A DNA stretch of 64,000 bases from Mimachlamys varia. Its lineage: Eukaryota > Mollusca > Bivalvia > Pectinida > Pectinidae. How positions within the stretch are numbered: the stretch's first letter is position 1; every line of letters starts with the position of its first letter. A program made the position numbers and the translations under genes. Positions 1 through 13,700 of this stretch are shown here, piece by piece. A model generated the notes under the pieces. That model was given only the letters and a program-made list of their open reading frames with translations. It did not search any database and was not told the DNA's origin. The stretch spans positions 36,688,001 through 36,752,000 of the forward strand of contig OX392538.1 of NCBI GenBank assembly GCA_947623455.1, written 5' to 3'.

Positions 1-107
1 AAGAGTAAGTATCCTCTGCTTCATCGACGACACCCGTTATGTAAATCTTGCATGGTCACATCCAAGTAAACATCAAACCTCAAAATGAGAACCGATTGAG
101 TCATCAT

Positions 108-300
108 TGTCAAGCACAACAAGTAAGCACACTAAAACGTCCATCTTCATATCACACAAAGATACAGAATACATCTCGATGAGATCAAGATGACGACCAT
201 AAAACTTGCCCAAAGTCTCCATCAACCTGCATCTCTCGAATCCCTGTGCCATGAGTTTGGTTGCGACATGTAAACACCATTATAAGGATAGGGAAGCAGG
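108..300 (-). pseudogene. Possible retroelement protein fragment (weak)
   Basis: On the minus strand one frame stays open for about 64 codons and ends at a stop near 106. It reads, in part, FERCRLMETLGKFYGRHLDL. The look is like the C-terminal tail found in some retroelement reverse transcriptases, but this is only an impression of composition and spacing. There is no catalytic YxDD motif and no start context. It could equally be a chance open frame or an exon of a neighbouring gene cut by the window edge. Confidence 0.2.
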
Positions 301-2751
301 GATGTTGCTATAAAGAAAGGGAGAGTTTCATGATCGGAAAATCGAATTTCGTCACGTTTATCAATTACAACTTGGTAGTAAGTTGCCCCTTGTTGGTCAT
401 GGTTTAAGTAAAGATCGAGGTTAGAAGCTGATTTAGCAGAGTATTTTGTGTCTTAATATTTGAAAAAATAGCTGTTTTATGGTTGTCACATTCAAAGTTC
501 ATGTGACCAAAAGTACACGCTCCTGAAATCGGTAACTTGGAAATCAGTTATTGAAAAAAATTGTTCATCTCTGAATTATCTTTGCATTCTGATGTGTTAT
601 TAATTCATTTTTGCGTAACGTTAGCCAACAACATCTTGGTTATAAATATCATTGCTTATCAAACAAATGCACTTTACTTTGAGTTACATGGTATTAATAA
701 AGTTAAAAAAAATCACTTATGTGAAAATGTTTGGGTTAAATATATGATAATATGAGTTATTATTATTCATAATAAATTTATTATTCATATTTTAATATAA
801 TATGTTTTAAATGGTTTCCAATTTCCGGAAACTCGGTCAATGTGAGGTTTTGCTTTTATAAAGATTCCAAATGACATTGATCATATGAATGTTTGATTGT
901 TAATCCAACTTGTACTTCATTTTTACAAGCGTCTTATTGACCCATTGATTACGAAAAGCGAAAGCGGCAACACTCAAAACTGCTCTCGAAATTTTGCGAA
1001 GTCATGGTGTCAAGGTTTTCTTGGAGGAATTTTCTGGAATATACAAGAATGTGTTTTTGACATTATTTATGTAGCTTCACATGTCCAGAGTGCTTCATAT
1101 TCCGAAGGCTTAAGCTGTCCTGCACATTTCCGTAAGCAGTAAGTTTTGTGGAGCGAAGAAGCTTAAGCTTAGAAGTTAGAAATAGAAGGTCATGATCAGG
1201 ATAATAGTTCGCCTAGCCAACTGTTGGAACAAAACTTGTATGCTAGTTACAGTAAATCAGTGTATATATATAAAAATTGTGAAATTTCGTTGGTCGCCGA
1301 TAAGAATCTGAGCTTGAACTGTGACAGTACGTACCAGGGTCTGTGTTTTATAAGAGAACAGATCTAGGCATGATTTCTCATAGTGTGAGAAAATAGACCG
1401 TCACGGTCAGATAATTAAGTGCCAAATAGAAATTGTAGAAAATGCTTGTTATGTATTATACATGTAAATAGCATATCATTAGTTTATTGACAGCAGTCGT
1501 CAGATTTATATTTGCTGATCTTTGAGTTTTATATAACTCATTTAAACATTACTCTGAGTTGTCGCAGTGGTTACCAAATTTTTAGAAACAAAGGTGTTCA
1601 GATTATTGAGGGTTTGAAAATGACCGCCATGATACAAAATAGATACAGTGTAGTTCAGAAAGAAACTCTCGCGAAGCGCTGCCATTTTCAAACAGATGCC
1701 AGGAATCTGGTTGTTGTTTAGAAATGGGTGGCGACAGTTACTTTACAACCTCCTGTGGCTTGATTACAATGGCGGCACATTATCTTGTGCACCTAAAGAT
1801 TCAATCGCCGATAGTAAATGAAAACGATATATATGAAAGAATGATATCGTAAAAACAAAGAAAAATTATTTCTTTTCCATTAAATTCAACAAAAACATTG
1901 ATATTGTTTTGATATACATCGACTGTTGGTCAAACATTGTACATACCCCCTGTTTCAACCGGGTGTAAACATGGCACATGAACTTGCGCAGTACGTTCGT
2001 CGTTGATGTTGCATGTATAGTCATCCCATGGTGGCCCAGAAGTGTAAATAAACAACCAATTATTAGGGACACGGTGGGGACACATTAAATAGTTTATAAT
2101 TATCACAGTCAATGTCAATAAATTTCAAAATTTTTAACTTTGAACGAAACGATAACAGCAAACACATTGACAAGTGTGAAAGGATGTGGTATTTTAACTT
2201 TCTTTGGTGCACATAGGATAAAGAGAGTCATAATTTTCCAATAAACGTTTGATTGTTGTGCAAAATTTCAAATGCACCCATTTAGGTCAATCATGCTTAT
2301 CAATATTTTGACAGATGATCAGATATTAGGTATGCGCAAGATCATGTGCTGCGCAATGCAAGATCATGTTCCTTTCCTGTAAATGTATAAGTTAGTTGAA
2401 AAAATATCTGCTTTTTCCATTGGTACCTAATTTGCATCTGATCGAAAATGTATCATATTATAAAACACAGCTTAAACAGCAACTCGTGCATGGGTCGGTA
2501 ACATTTCCAGTTTTCAAGTATTAGGAGGAACTCTGACTCTAACAAGCCACTAGCTATAGCCGTCCTAATATTTAAGCGGATCATAGAGTAAGAACCCTTC
2601 AGAATAACAGATACCCTACAACTTCAATCTAATCAATGCACACATTACTCCCCTCTCTCCTTTCCCATTTACCTGGGGAGGGTCTGGCGGGTCAAGGTAC
2701 CAATTTAGGACAAGGAATAGTGATATCGGTAATAAAGATTATATAATCATC

Positions 2752-2815
2752 AATGCATGGGGCTTGAGTCTGTGACCCTTGGCTCACCAACCAGATGCTG
2801 TACCACCAAGCTAAA
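2752..2815 (-). repeat. tRNA-like SINE head relic
   Basis: Read on the minus strand this stretch resembles a decayed tRNA head: an A-box-like part (tggtggtacagcatctgg) followed by a B-box-like part near the end with 'actcaagcccc'. Similar minus-strand heads lie at 54890-55800. It is too degenerate to be a tRNA gene. Confidence 0.4.
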
Positions 2816-3610
2816 AGAAAATTTGCTACAGCTAGTGCTAAGTTTGTAAGGCAATCTAATCAACTACCAGTAATGCACATATTTTACAAGTGCATACAGG
2901 CCCATCACCAGATGGACATTGTCCGTTGAGTGTTGTGCAGCTTAACTTGCATAAGAGATTTTAGGATTACATCTGTAAACACTGTCCATTCGCAGTTCAG
3001 TTACTCAGTTTCAAACATTCAATTAAAAGGTAGGATAGTTAGGACTTATTTTTGGATATATAGATCTATACAGGTTAACTGTTAAGTAATATTTCAGGTT
3101 GGGGCTAATCTTTAGGTTTTATTGATAGGTCATTTGTCAAATTAGCTTATTTTGCAGATTTATAGAGTTTTTAAAATTTGGTGGGAAAATTAAAGAACTC
3201 CCCAGGCCAGGATTTTATATAAGAAATACATAGGCAAAATTACTTTCTTAAAGCTGGAAAAAAAATGGGAAGGAATAGTTAAAACTCTGTCCGATGATTA
3301 TTCAAGATTTACATTTTGATAATATCAAAAGAAAAATAGGGGTCACTGGGCAATTTTTTAACATGTGTTGTTAAGGGAAAAGGCAGAAAAGTTTAGAAAA
3401 AATGATGCATTTTCTAAACAGGCAGAGCCAACTCCCATATTATAAAGTAAGAAACAATATTGGCTAAATAATGTAAATTTATTATTCAATTTATATCTTA
3501 GTTTTAGTAGAATGTAGGGCTACCTCCGTATTATATAGGGGTCAACTCCTGTTACATTATTATGAAATGAATGTACTAGGACGAGGAATAATGGGATTGT
3601 AGATTTACAT

Positions 3611-3793
3611 TTGGTTTGGTTTATTTTGTTTTACGTCTTATAAACAGCCAGGGTAATTTAAGGATGTGCCAGGTTATGGAGGTGGGGGAAAGCACCTGGC
3701 AACTTCCCCATGTGGGATTTGAACTCGCAACCAAGAGGTGGAGGGCTAGTGGTAGAATGTCGGAATACCTTGACCACTCGGCCACCGCGGCCT
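3611..3793 (-). repeat. tRNA-derived SINE, family A
   Basis: Minus-strand copy of the commonest SINE in the window. On its own strand it starts with a Ser/Leu-tRNA-like head (ggtggccgagtggtcaagg), continues through a body with 'ccaggtgctttcccccacc', and ends in an 'aaaccaaacc' tail (seen here as ttggtttggtttatt at 3611). It resembles the V-type SINEs described in molluscs, but I have not verified the family. Confidence 0.75.
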
Positions 3794-4262
3794 CTTGTAA
3801 ATTAACAAAAATCTATTATACATATCTATATAGGGAAATGTTAGTTGGCTTATATATGTATACCTCTGTTTATATATATAGTTAACAGTATTGTCGCTAA
3901 ATATATGAAAATAACAGTGAAATGAATGCATGATATTAAATGCATAATATTTCCACAAAGACGCATTTCAAATTAAAACTGGGTCCATTTATGGGAATTT
4001 CACCAATAAATAATTAGAACTTTTGGACCACAAATGGGAACATTTTAAAGCAAATATAGATTTGAAATTATCCATGCTTTCAGGTTTTAATCAAACTCAA
4101 GTACAAGGTCATGCATATATACATGTACAGATGTATGCATTTTAATTTATCATTATAAATCATCTTCATTATTGATATCCAATGTATGATAATCAGTATA
4201 GATCTCAATATTTCTATTCTTCAGATTTTTCCTGAGTTGATAGAAGACATCAATTTGTAGCC

Positions 4263-4762
4263 ATGCAGTTCTGTCACAACACAACTGACTTTACCGTTGT
4301 ATGGTTAGACAAGGGCATTAACTCTTGTTTCCTCGAGACGATTGCATCTTCGGTCATATTCGTCTTCTTGCTGATATTCGGATGCATACAGTGCTCATTC
4401 TTCAGGAAGTACTCGATACCAGTAGACAAAAAAAGGTTCAAGGAGGGATCATGTGGATTTTCTTTACAAATAACTTTAACCATTATTCTGGCAACGGAAG
4501 CTGTTGTGCATGTCATTTTACAGGATATAATGATTCAGCCGAAATATGTAGTTGGATATCAGCTTCTTGCAGCACTCGCGATGTCTGTTGTCTGGATGTC
4601 CACGATACGCCTGCTGCTGATTGAGCGAAACAGCGCACTGCCGTCGATTCCGACTCGAGGACATGGTCTCGTGCTCCTTGTGATTTGGGGTCTGGCGTTC
4701 ATCAAGGAAAACCTGGCGTTCGTTTCATGGTGGAGTCCTTCCTGGTGGTGGTCTCTTGAAAC
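4263..4762 (+). CDS. ABCB6: ABCB6 coding exon 1
   Basis: Start ATG plus residues 1-166 (500 nt, ends in phase 2). It encodes the N-terminal tail and TMD0 helices 1-4, ending with the family motif [15 protein letters not shown]. Asn6 is in an N-T-T sequon, and Cys4 and Cys22 lie where the human protein has its N-terminal disulfide pair. The donor (gaaac|gtacat) is weak by consensus, but it is the only choice that joins exon 2 in frame. A pyrimidine-rich 'ctattcttcag' ending at 4224 may be the acceptor of a 5'-UTR exon. Confidence 0.88.
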
Positions 4763-7700
4763 GTACATATTATTTATAATTTTTGATGAACCTGCACATT
4801 TACCCAAATGTATATAAGTATATTAATTTTCCTGGTATAAAGTGCTAATTACTTACTATAAATATGGAGTGGGGAGTGGGGGGGAGCGTTCTGGGAGGCA
4901 GTCAAACGTTGATATTCCGTCAAACCTACCGTGGATACAGGTGTACTAATACACGAGGTCTCACAAAAATCCAGGTATTGTGTGGAAAAGTATTAAGCCC
5001 AACACAGAGGTTCTTTTATTTTTCCGATGTTTACGCTCTCCATTAAACAACGGAAAAATGAAAGTATCTCCATGTTGGGCTCACTACTTCACTACATACC
5101 GTATTTTACCGGGAATAAGCCCCCTCTCACGAATAAGCCCCCTCCCCACTTTGGCAAAGGTTCTTGGAACAGGGTGGGAGCCTGGGAATAAGCCCCCACC
5201 CTAAATTTTGTCTTTCTCTCAATTAAAAGTATGTTAATTTCTTTTTAATTTTGTGTCTGAACATAAAATATATCTAACTGTGGGCAGAAAAAAATATCTA
5301 TAAAGCTAAACTTGAAATAAAACATTGTTCAGCTGGTGTTAAGAACACCATACTTTCATGTTTGAACTGGTGGTGCATTTTCCAAACTTTGAACAAAAAC
5401 GAAATATTATTCTTGTACTTGATCCATTATATGTAAGTCTGTATTGAAAAAGAAAATAAAGAAAATATTTTTTATAGTGATAAAGCAAAAGTAAATTCAT
5501 TTTGAAGTAGTTTGTTGCCAAGTAGTTTGTTTCAAATCTAACATTTCTGTCAACATCAGTTCGTTAAAATTGTCATTCTGAAATTTGTATCAACCGGCTC
5601 TCTGAGAAAACAAGATGGCTGCCTTCAGATGGCCTTAGCGTTTTTTGGAAGACTTTTATCCATAAATACATGTCTCTTGCTCTTAATGCTTCCAGACTCA
5701 TTGCAGAAAGTTGGTTTGTTGTTTTTGTATGATTCATGCATTGGTTTTGTGTTAATTTTACATTGTTTACTCAAATTTCTTAAGCTATTTACTGCCTGTA
5801 CATGTACCTGGCCTATCTCAAATCTCGTAATGGCGGTAGCCAAACAACAAGCAGTCTTATTGTCATGCTATTAATTCCTTTTACACATCTGAGTGTTATT
5901 ACTGTATCTAAATGAATACTTATTAACTTATAAATGAAAATTCATTTAAGATTATGCTTGATAAATTGAATTATCTAGACCAATTGCTAATAGAAAATCT
6001 GTTAACAGCACCATCAATGGCATCAATTTGTAGTGACTGTTTTTAAACATTCTGAATGTAAATTGTTATTTTAACAAAACAAACAACTAGAATTACATTA
6101 CTGGTATAGTGGGGACTGAGTTCCTAGATCAAAACAGTAGAATATCCAAGATGGCGGACTTTTGTGAACAGGGGTGTATTCGGGAATAAGACCCCTCCCT
6201 ACTTTTGATCAATTATTTTTCTCAGGGGGTGGGGGCTTATTCCCGGTCAAATACGGTACTTGAAGTTAGCCCAATAGTTTGAGATTATAAGTTAAATTTT
6301 TAGATAGGCCAGTGGTTTTGATAACAGCTACCCTGATTGATTTTATATTGCCTTTCTTGCTTAAAACTTAGAAAACTTTTAACATAAGACCAAATTAAAT
6401 CTGGCTGTACTTGGTTCTTATCGACCTGAAATAGTCTTCACATTTGGAATGGAATTAACAGGTTTGGTAGAACACATTTGGAAAATCCAAGAAAATTTCA
6501 ATGCACCTTTAGCTTTCAAACATTTTGTATGAATATAGTGTTTCTATGATTCTCTTGTTATTTCAGGTCAAAAGGTGATTTCTAAACAAATCATGTACAT
6601 GTAAATAAATTCATAAAAAAATATTTCCTTTTCATTTGAGAAAATATGACTTAATTTATATGGAGATTGAGTTAAATCAGCTCTCCTGATAATAGTTAAG
6701 AACTTTGTAAAGACTGGGACTCAAACTTCATTTCATTTCATTATTTTGCAGGAAGTCGGACAAGATTGAGTTTGGCCTATGGGTGGTGCGTTATGCGTGC
6801 GTTCTCTTGGTTTTACTCTTAGGTCTGCGTGCTCCAGGTGTGCCCAGCAGTAGGTACCACCTGTTGGTAAACGACGAAGAACAGGTATTAAAAAATTCTC
6901 GTAACTTTTTTTACAGTTCTTTATATTATCCCAGAGGCATTGAATATTAGAATGATAAATGTAATGATATACTGGGATATTGGTCCTGCGTTTATTTTTG
7001 TTGTGATTCAGGACCATATAATGTTATAGGGACTCACTGAGACATTGTGGGCCATTTGATATTAAAACCAGAAGCTTTTATTACAAAATAGCCTGTACAT
7101 GTATATATATTTGCATACAAATTCAAACTGTATATATTTGCATACAATTTCAAACTGTATATATTTGCATATAATTTCAGGCTGTATATATTTGCATATA
7201 ATTTCAGGCTGTATATATTTGCATACAATATCAGGCTATAATAATAAAAATAATAATATAAGCAAGCATAAGCCACTCTAAAGCACTTTACAGTACATAT
7301 ATACAATGTACAATTGTCATACAATCAATACAATTAACACATACAGTACTATCTATGAGTACATTGGTCCCCCATGTATATCAAAATGGAAATTTAGGCT
7401 GTACTGTAACGTGGATTTCAATAAGCCCATAGGCCAAATCTTACATTTCAGTAGAAATGCTATCAAAATCAAATGTTATGATATTGTCCTAGTGGTCAAT
7501 TGTCCTTGGCTACCTACAAAAAACTTCAATTCAGAGATAATGTGCATACCCCTGGGCTTTTAAGTCCCCCTAACAGGACAAGGTCAAGGATGCATTGTGT
7601 TCATCTGTCCTTCAGTCTGTCCCTCCGTCTGTTCTCCATCTGCTTTCTTTTCCGGGCTCTATCTCCTTCACTCCTAGTCACTGGAACTTCTTACTCGGGG

Positions 7701-10700
7701 TATATGTGAGTTCACCTTGGTGAGGCGGCGTGTCATTTATCAAAAGTAGGTCACTGTGACCTATGTAATACTATTGGTCACTGTAACTTCATACTTTGAG
7801 CTGGCGATTAGTGACAGGCTAATGATCGATTTTAATCAAATTTCAATCAGTTTGTCCTTCTGATTCCAATTATTGATTGCAAAATCAATTATCGATACAA
7901 TCGGTTCTTCATTACAAAGGTATTTTTTTAATGTTTTAGATAAAAAAACTGTATTTATAATCCCTGATATTTTCCATATGATTGATAAAACTATAAATTT
8001 TGCTAAATTATAGATAGCAACATTGTTCATTAATGTTATGATTCTAACCTTATTTGGGTATTCATGTCAATTCCTTAAAATTTTGAACCAATTATGCAAT
8101 TGATCCTCAATCGGTTTGCTACTTCTGATTACATGTACAAGCCAATCATTTATTAAGATTTTAAACCGATAGCTATAGCCAATCACTATTGGTGAGGTCA
8201 TCACATTTGATGGGGGCTTTTAATTCTTCAAATTGTCTTGTCAAATATATTCTTCTGAAGATCCAGTGGCAGGAATCTTCATTATGCAATCAATCATCTT
8301 ATTGATTAAGAGTTTTAACCGATCCACGACCAACAAGGCCATCACATTCGGTTGGGGACTGTAATTTGTCAAAATTATCTTGTTGTAAGATAAGTTTTTC
8401 TGTAAAGCCAATGAAATGAATCTTTGTTTATATCCTCTGAAATCTGTTTTCCAGCGAGGAAGGGGAAGGTCACAAGCTCACGAAGGCTCAACATGGGCCA
8501 ACGTGCTAAAGAAACTGCGGATGATGCTGCCCTATGTGTGGCCGAAGGGCAGCTGGTGGCGCCAGGTGGTGGTCATCGCATGTCTTGTGGTGCTGGGTGT
8601 CGGCCGTGGTATCAACGTCTTGGTGCCTATCTACAGCAAGTACATAGGTATGTTAAAATTACAGGCGGCAAGTCTACCTGCATGATGTAGCGGTAATTCC
8701 CTCCGTCATTATGGCTTAGACCTGGTCCTTTCAGAGTTCTTGAGCGTCATTACAAGAATTTGGAATCTAGCTGTGATAATAGCCTAGGTTTGGTTTGAAT
8801 CACTTGGTCTTTGGTAATGACTGTTAGACCTTTGATTTAGAAAAGTTTTCTGTGCTGTTTATCATTAAATAATCTGTCGTAAAATTATTGCTGATCTGTA
8901 AATGTCAATTGACACTGTTCATTTGACGCAAAAAATTTGCCACTGATCGTACAACCAGGAATAGAAATTAATTACACATTTTTTACTCAGTGTAATTTTC
9001 TACTTACCTAGTCAATGATAAATCTATGTGCACATCCCGAGTCCTGTACTCATAGAATTTTGAAAGGACCCATTGAATTTCCGAAAATGGTTAAATTTGA
9101 CCTTGTAGGACCCATTGTTTTGGCAATACAAATGAAAAAGACCCATGAAACATTATTGTAGATTGATCGCTGCCTAGTTACTCAAAGCATTTTCTTTGTG
9201 ATATGTTCAAAAATTAAAAAAAAAAAATAGAAATTAAAATTATATCTAAAATGAGATAGGAACTCGCTTTCTGACAAAAAAAAATACAAACCTGATATTG
9301 ATAATTATTTTTGTTTGAAATTTTGTGATTATGACCTTTATTTACATTAGAAAAGCTGGGCCTAGATAGTTAAACTTTCTGTGTATTCATTATAACTTAC
9401 ATTTACTCTTATCACATATGTCGTAAAAAAGTAATCTGATACCATTTGCATTCATATTGCTATGAATGCACAACTTAAGATTGGTTTGTTCGTATCTTGT
9501 ATTCTTCGAAATTTTTCACCATAGTGAAATATTTGCCTGTTTCACGTTTCAAAATGAGGAAGAATTAATCAAGATAGTCAAACATCGTAATCTCGACATT
9601 GGATAACTCGTAAACTCAATTTTTTTTCACTTACCGTTGATTTCGATACAGCAAAGTTTTACTGCATATTAACATAAAACTTTTGATGGGTAATTTACGT
9701 TGGACCGAAGTTTCCCAATTTTCTACATTCATCATTCAACAAACATTGTAAACAATTATTGTATGTCTGTGTTGTGAATACAGGTGCATCATTACTCGGT
9801 AATGCAACATTCGTGTTTGTCCGTAGTTAACAGTTTATCTGAGAGACCCGTCAGTACTACCATCGAGGCAGATGTACATCATTAATGTAACATTTGTATT
9901 TGTCCGTAGTAAACAGTTTATCTGAGGGACCCGTCAGTTCTACTGTAGAGGCAGATGTACATCGGCCGGAGTTCCGCTGGGACTATATTCTCATCTACTC
10001 CGTTCTGCTCTTCCTCAAGGGCGGTGGCTCAGGTATGTATGACATCATGTGTGGTACCGTAGGACGTGTAATTTTTAGGTCCAGGCCCCAGTTTCATCAA
10101 CGATCCTTACTTAATGAAATTCCTTGTCTGAAAGATTCCCATAGGAAATATTGTATTGACAGCGGGCAAACCAGTAGTTCCACTCCCATAATGCTGAGCG
10201 TCAAGAATGAGTCGTAACTACCAATATTTACAGTCTGTTTGGAATTGATAGTATATTGCCTATACATTTCTACGAATGCCTACTGAACTTTATTTTCCGA
10301 TAAAATTAGTGGATCACGTGCCTATTGGCGCAGCTCGCAGTAATACACTCCGTTACGATTCTAACACGAGGCCGCATCACTACTTTACAGACTCTATCAA
10401 TATCCTGCCGCGTAGTATGTGTAAATTTATTTAAGAAATAAATAAGAAGCATTTAATGTTTTTTTAAATACAATAACAGTAACAAAGACAGTATGGTTTG
10501 TTTATATATGAATTTATGTGAAAAAATAACAATAAAAAGATGTAATCTTTTGGAACTTTTTTGTTTACTTGTTGACTGAAATTTCGCGGGAGTTCGTCAC
10601 CTCATAAGGCGGCTGTTTCAACAGTCTACCGAAACCAAACGATACTGTTTGATTTCATCGCAGTAAGTATCATAATATCTGATTAAAGAAATAATTACAC

Positions 10701-13700
10701 GTGGGAATATAAGGTCTGGACAGTAAATATAAGGATTAAAGTTTCTTTCTGGTGGTTTTATCAAAGGATAAAGTTCAGTAGGATATAGATAGTTGTTTCA
10801 TGTAACACTTCACGTTCCATTCCAACTATCGATATCCTACTGAACTTTATCCTTTGATAAAACCACCAGAAAGAAACTTTAATCCTTAATTGTTTAAAAC
10901 TCTGGTATCATGTCTTGGGCAGGGGACAGAGCCCAAGGGCCAAGAAATTTGTGAGATTTGTAGTCGTTTTCCCTAATTTTAGTTCTCTGATCCGTGATCA
11001 ACCAATATGTAATCATTGATACAAATAATGGTGTTTCAAATAGACAATAGTCCATGATTGATAAATAGAGTGTTTCTATATACCCACAAGCAGCATACTG
11101 TAAACCAACTTATTTTTGCGTGCAATTAATTTTCGTGTATTTCACAGTTGATTAAAATTCAAGAAAATTAATCACCATGAAATAGTTTCAATCAGAGGTA
11201 TGCCAAATGGAGGAGTACTATACTGTACTGTACAGGATATCATAAAATTAACTCGCTGCGAAACGGTTGTTTCATATGAAAACGCGTAATTACATTGCCG
11301 CAAAAATAGGTTTACGGTATTGTCATATTAATGTACTGTACATCAATTTTCAAAATTTTGAAACTACAAAAAGTTTTTCACTGAATTCAAGTTTTGATTA
11401 TCTACACATTTCAATGCGGAAACATTGGTAATTCTACTTTCATTTTGCAAGAAAATATAATTTCTAATGTACACTTACGAAAGAATCTTACAATTTCCAA
11501 ACAGTGTACCCAAATGTTTTTCGCTTGTGATAAGTAAATGTACATTTTTAGGTCATCTGACCCAAAGGGTCAAGATGACCTATAGTTACCGTGCTTTGTC
11601 CGTCGTCGTCCGCCGTCCGCCGTGCGCCGTCCGTAAACTTTTCACATTTCAAACTTCTTCTCAAGTTCTACCAATGGGAATAAGCTGAAACTTAGCTGAA
11701 ATGATCCTGAGATGGTCCTGACCAAGTGTTGTTATTTTTCGGGTCGGTCCGAAATCCAAGATGGCCACCATAGCCGACATCTTGAAAAACACATATTAAA
11801 CTTCTTCTTCAGTTTCACTGGTACCTGTGAGCTGAAAATTGGTAGGGATGTTCAGGAAGGGCAGCCCATAAAATGTTGTTATTTTTCGGGTCCGAAAAAC
11901 TCTCGACATTTGTGCCATGGCGGCCATTTTGTGACATGATTACGCAATCACTGTTTTCCTGAACAACACCTATTTTAAACTTCTTCTTAAGTTCTACCAT
12001 TGGGATTAAGCTGAAACTTGGCTGAAATGATCCTGAGATAGTCCTGACCAAGTGTTGTTATTTTTCGGGTCGGTCCGAAATCCAAGATGGCCGCCAGAGC
12101 CGCCATCTTGAAAAACACATTTTCAACTTCTTCTCAAGTTCTACCAGTGGAATTAAGATGAAACTTGGCTGAAATGATCCTGAGATGGTCCTGACCAAGT
12201 GTTGTTATTTTTTGGGTTGGTCCAAAATCCAAGATGGCCGCCAGAGCCGCCATCTTGAAAAACACATTTCCAAATTTCTCTCAAGTTTCACCTGTGGGAT
12301 TAAGCTGAAACTTGGCTGAAATTATCCTGAGATGGTCCTGACCATGAGTTGTTACTTTTCGGTCGGTTCGAAATCCAAGATGGCCGCCATGGCCGCCATC
12401 TTACAAAACACATTTCCAACTTCTTCTCAAGTTCTACCTGTGGGATTAAGCTAAAACTTGGCTGAAGTGATTCTGAGATTGTCCTGACCAAGTGTTGTTA
12501 TTTTTCAGGTTGGTCGGAAATCCAAGATGGCCTTCAGAGCCGCCATCTTGAAAATCACATTTCAAACTTCTTCTCAAGTTCTACCTGTGTGATTAAGCTG
12601 AAACTTGGCTGACATGATCCTGAGATGGTCCTGATCAAGTATTGTTACTTTTTGGGTCGGTCCGAAATCCAAGATGGCTGCCAGAGCCGCAATCTTGAAA
12701 AATACGTTTCCAACTTCTTATCAAGTTCTACCACTGGGATTAAGCTGAAAATTGGCTGAAATGATCCTGAGATGGTCCTGACCAAGTGTTGTTACATTTC
12801 GGGTTGGTCCAAAATCCAAGATGGCCGCCAGATTCGCCATCTTGAAAAACAAAATTGCCGTCCGTAAACTTTTCACATTTTAAACTTCTTCTCAAGTTCA
12901 ACTCCTTCTTTCTGTACACATGCGCAGTACATTATAACTAAAGTGTGTTCGGTTGAACTCTAGTAGACTACAGTAACTATAGTCGGCAATCGAACTCGCC
13001 CATTGTCACAAATCTAAGATGGCCGCCACATTAGTCATTTTGAACTTCTCAAGTTCTACCAGTGACATTGAGCTGAACCTTGCAAAAATTATCCTCAGAT
13101 AGTCCCAACCAAATGTTATTTATCGGGTCCGTCAGACATCCAAGATGGCTGCCACAGCCCCCATTTTGAATACACATTTAAAACTTTTCATAGAAAAATG
13201 ATCCCCAGATAGTCCCAACCAAATGTTGTTATTTCTCCAGTCAGTCAGAGATCCAAGATGGCTGCAACAGCCCCCATTTTGCATCCACATCTAACACTTT
13301 CCATGATCTGAAAATTGCCTAAAATGATTCTGACCAAATGTTATTTTTCGCACTGTTCCGAAGAAATCCATGATCATCACCATCTTGAAAACCACATTTG
13401 TGTGGCAAATTGTTACATGATTGTATTACTAATTCCTAGAGGAGAGGAATTTATATAAGCTATTAGCTTGTTTTCCAATCCTCACTATTTGTATAATTTC
13501 TATATATGTAATATACATGTACACTGATGGAAATAAAATATTGTTTAAACTAATTCAATAATGGTATCACAATTGGTAGTCAGATGACCGTTAAGGCCCT
13601 TGGGCCTCTTGTCTTATACCCTACTAGCTAGACTTTATTTCCTATAGGTTGATTAATACAAGGCAGGTGGAACAAATCTGTTTAATCATCAGTGACTACT

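Larger units (their letters stand above)
1..3610. other. Upstream non-coding region
   Basis: No gene is recognised here. The sequence is AT-rich and the open frames are short, with no family resemblance I can defend. It holds a possible reverse-transcriptase-like relic on the minus strand (about 108-300) and a minus-strand tRNA-like SINE head near 2752-2815, both listed separately. The ABCB6 promoter could lie in the distal part, but I see no convincing core promoter motif. Confidence 0.6.

Noticed and set aside
4763..4817. Extension of ABCB6 exon 1 to the stop at 4817
   Set aside because: The residues after position 166 lose family similarity; splicing at 4762 to 6752 restores the FGLWVVRY helix in phase.
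7034..7324. Small protein with repeated [13 protein letters not shown] units
   Set aside because: It is the reading of a 29-bp minisatellite; frames are open on both strands only because the unit lacks stops.
9827..9881. True 5' end of ABCB6 exon 4
   Set aside because: The copy runs into TAA after 19 codons and lacks a donor; the 9910 copy joins exons 3 and 5 in phase.
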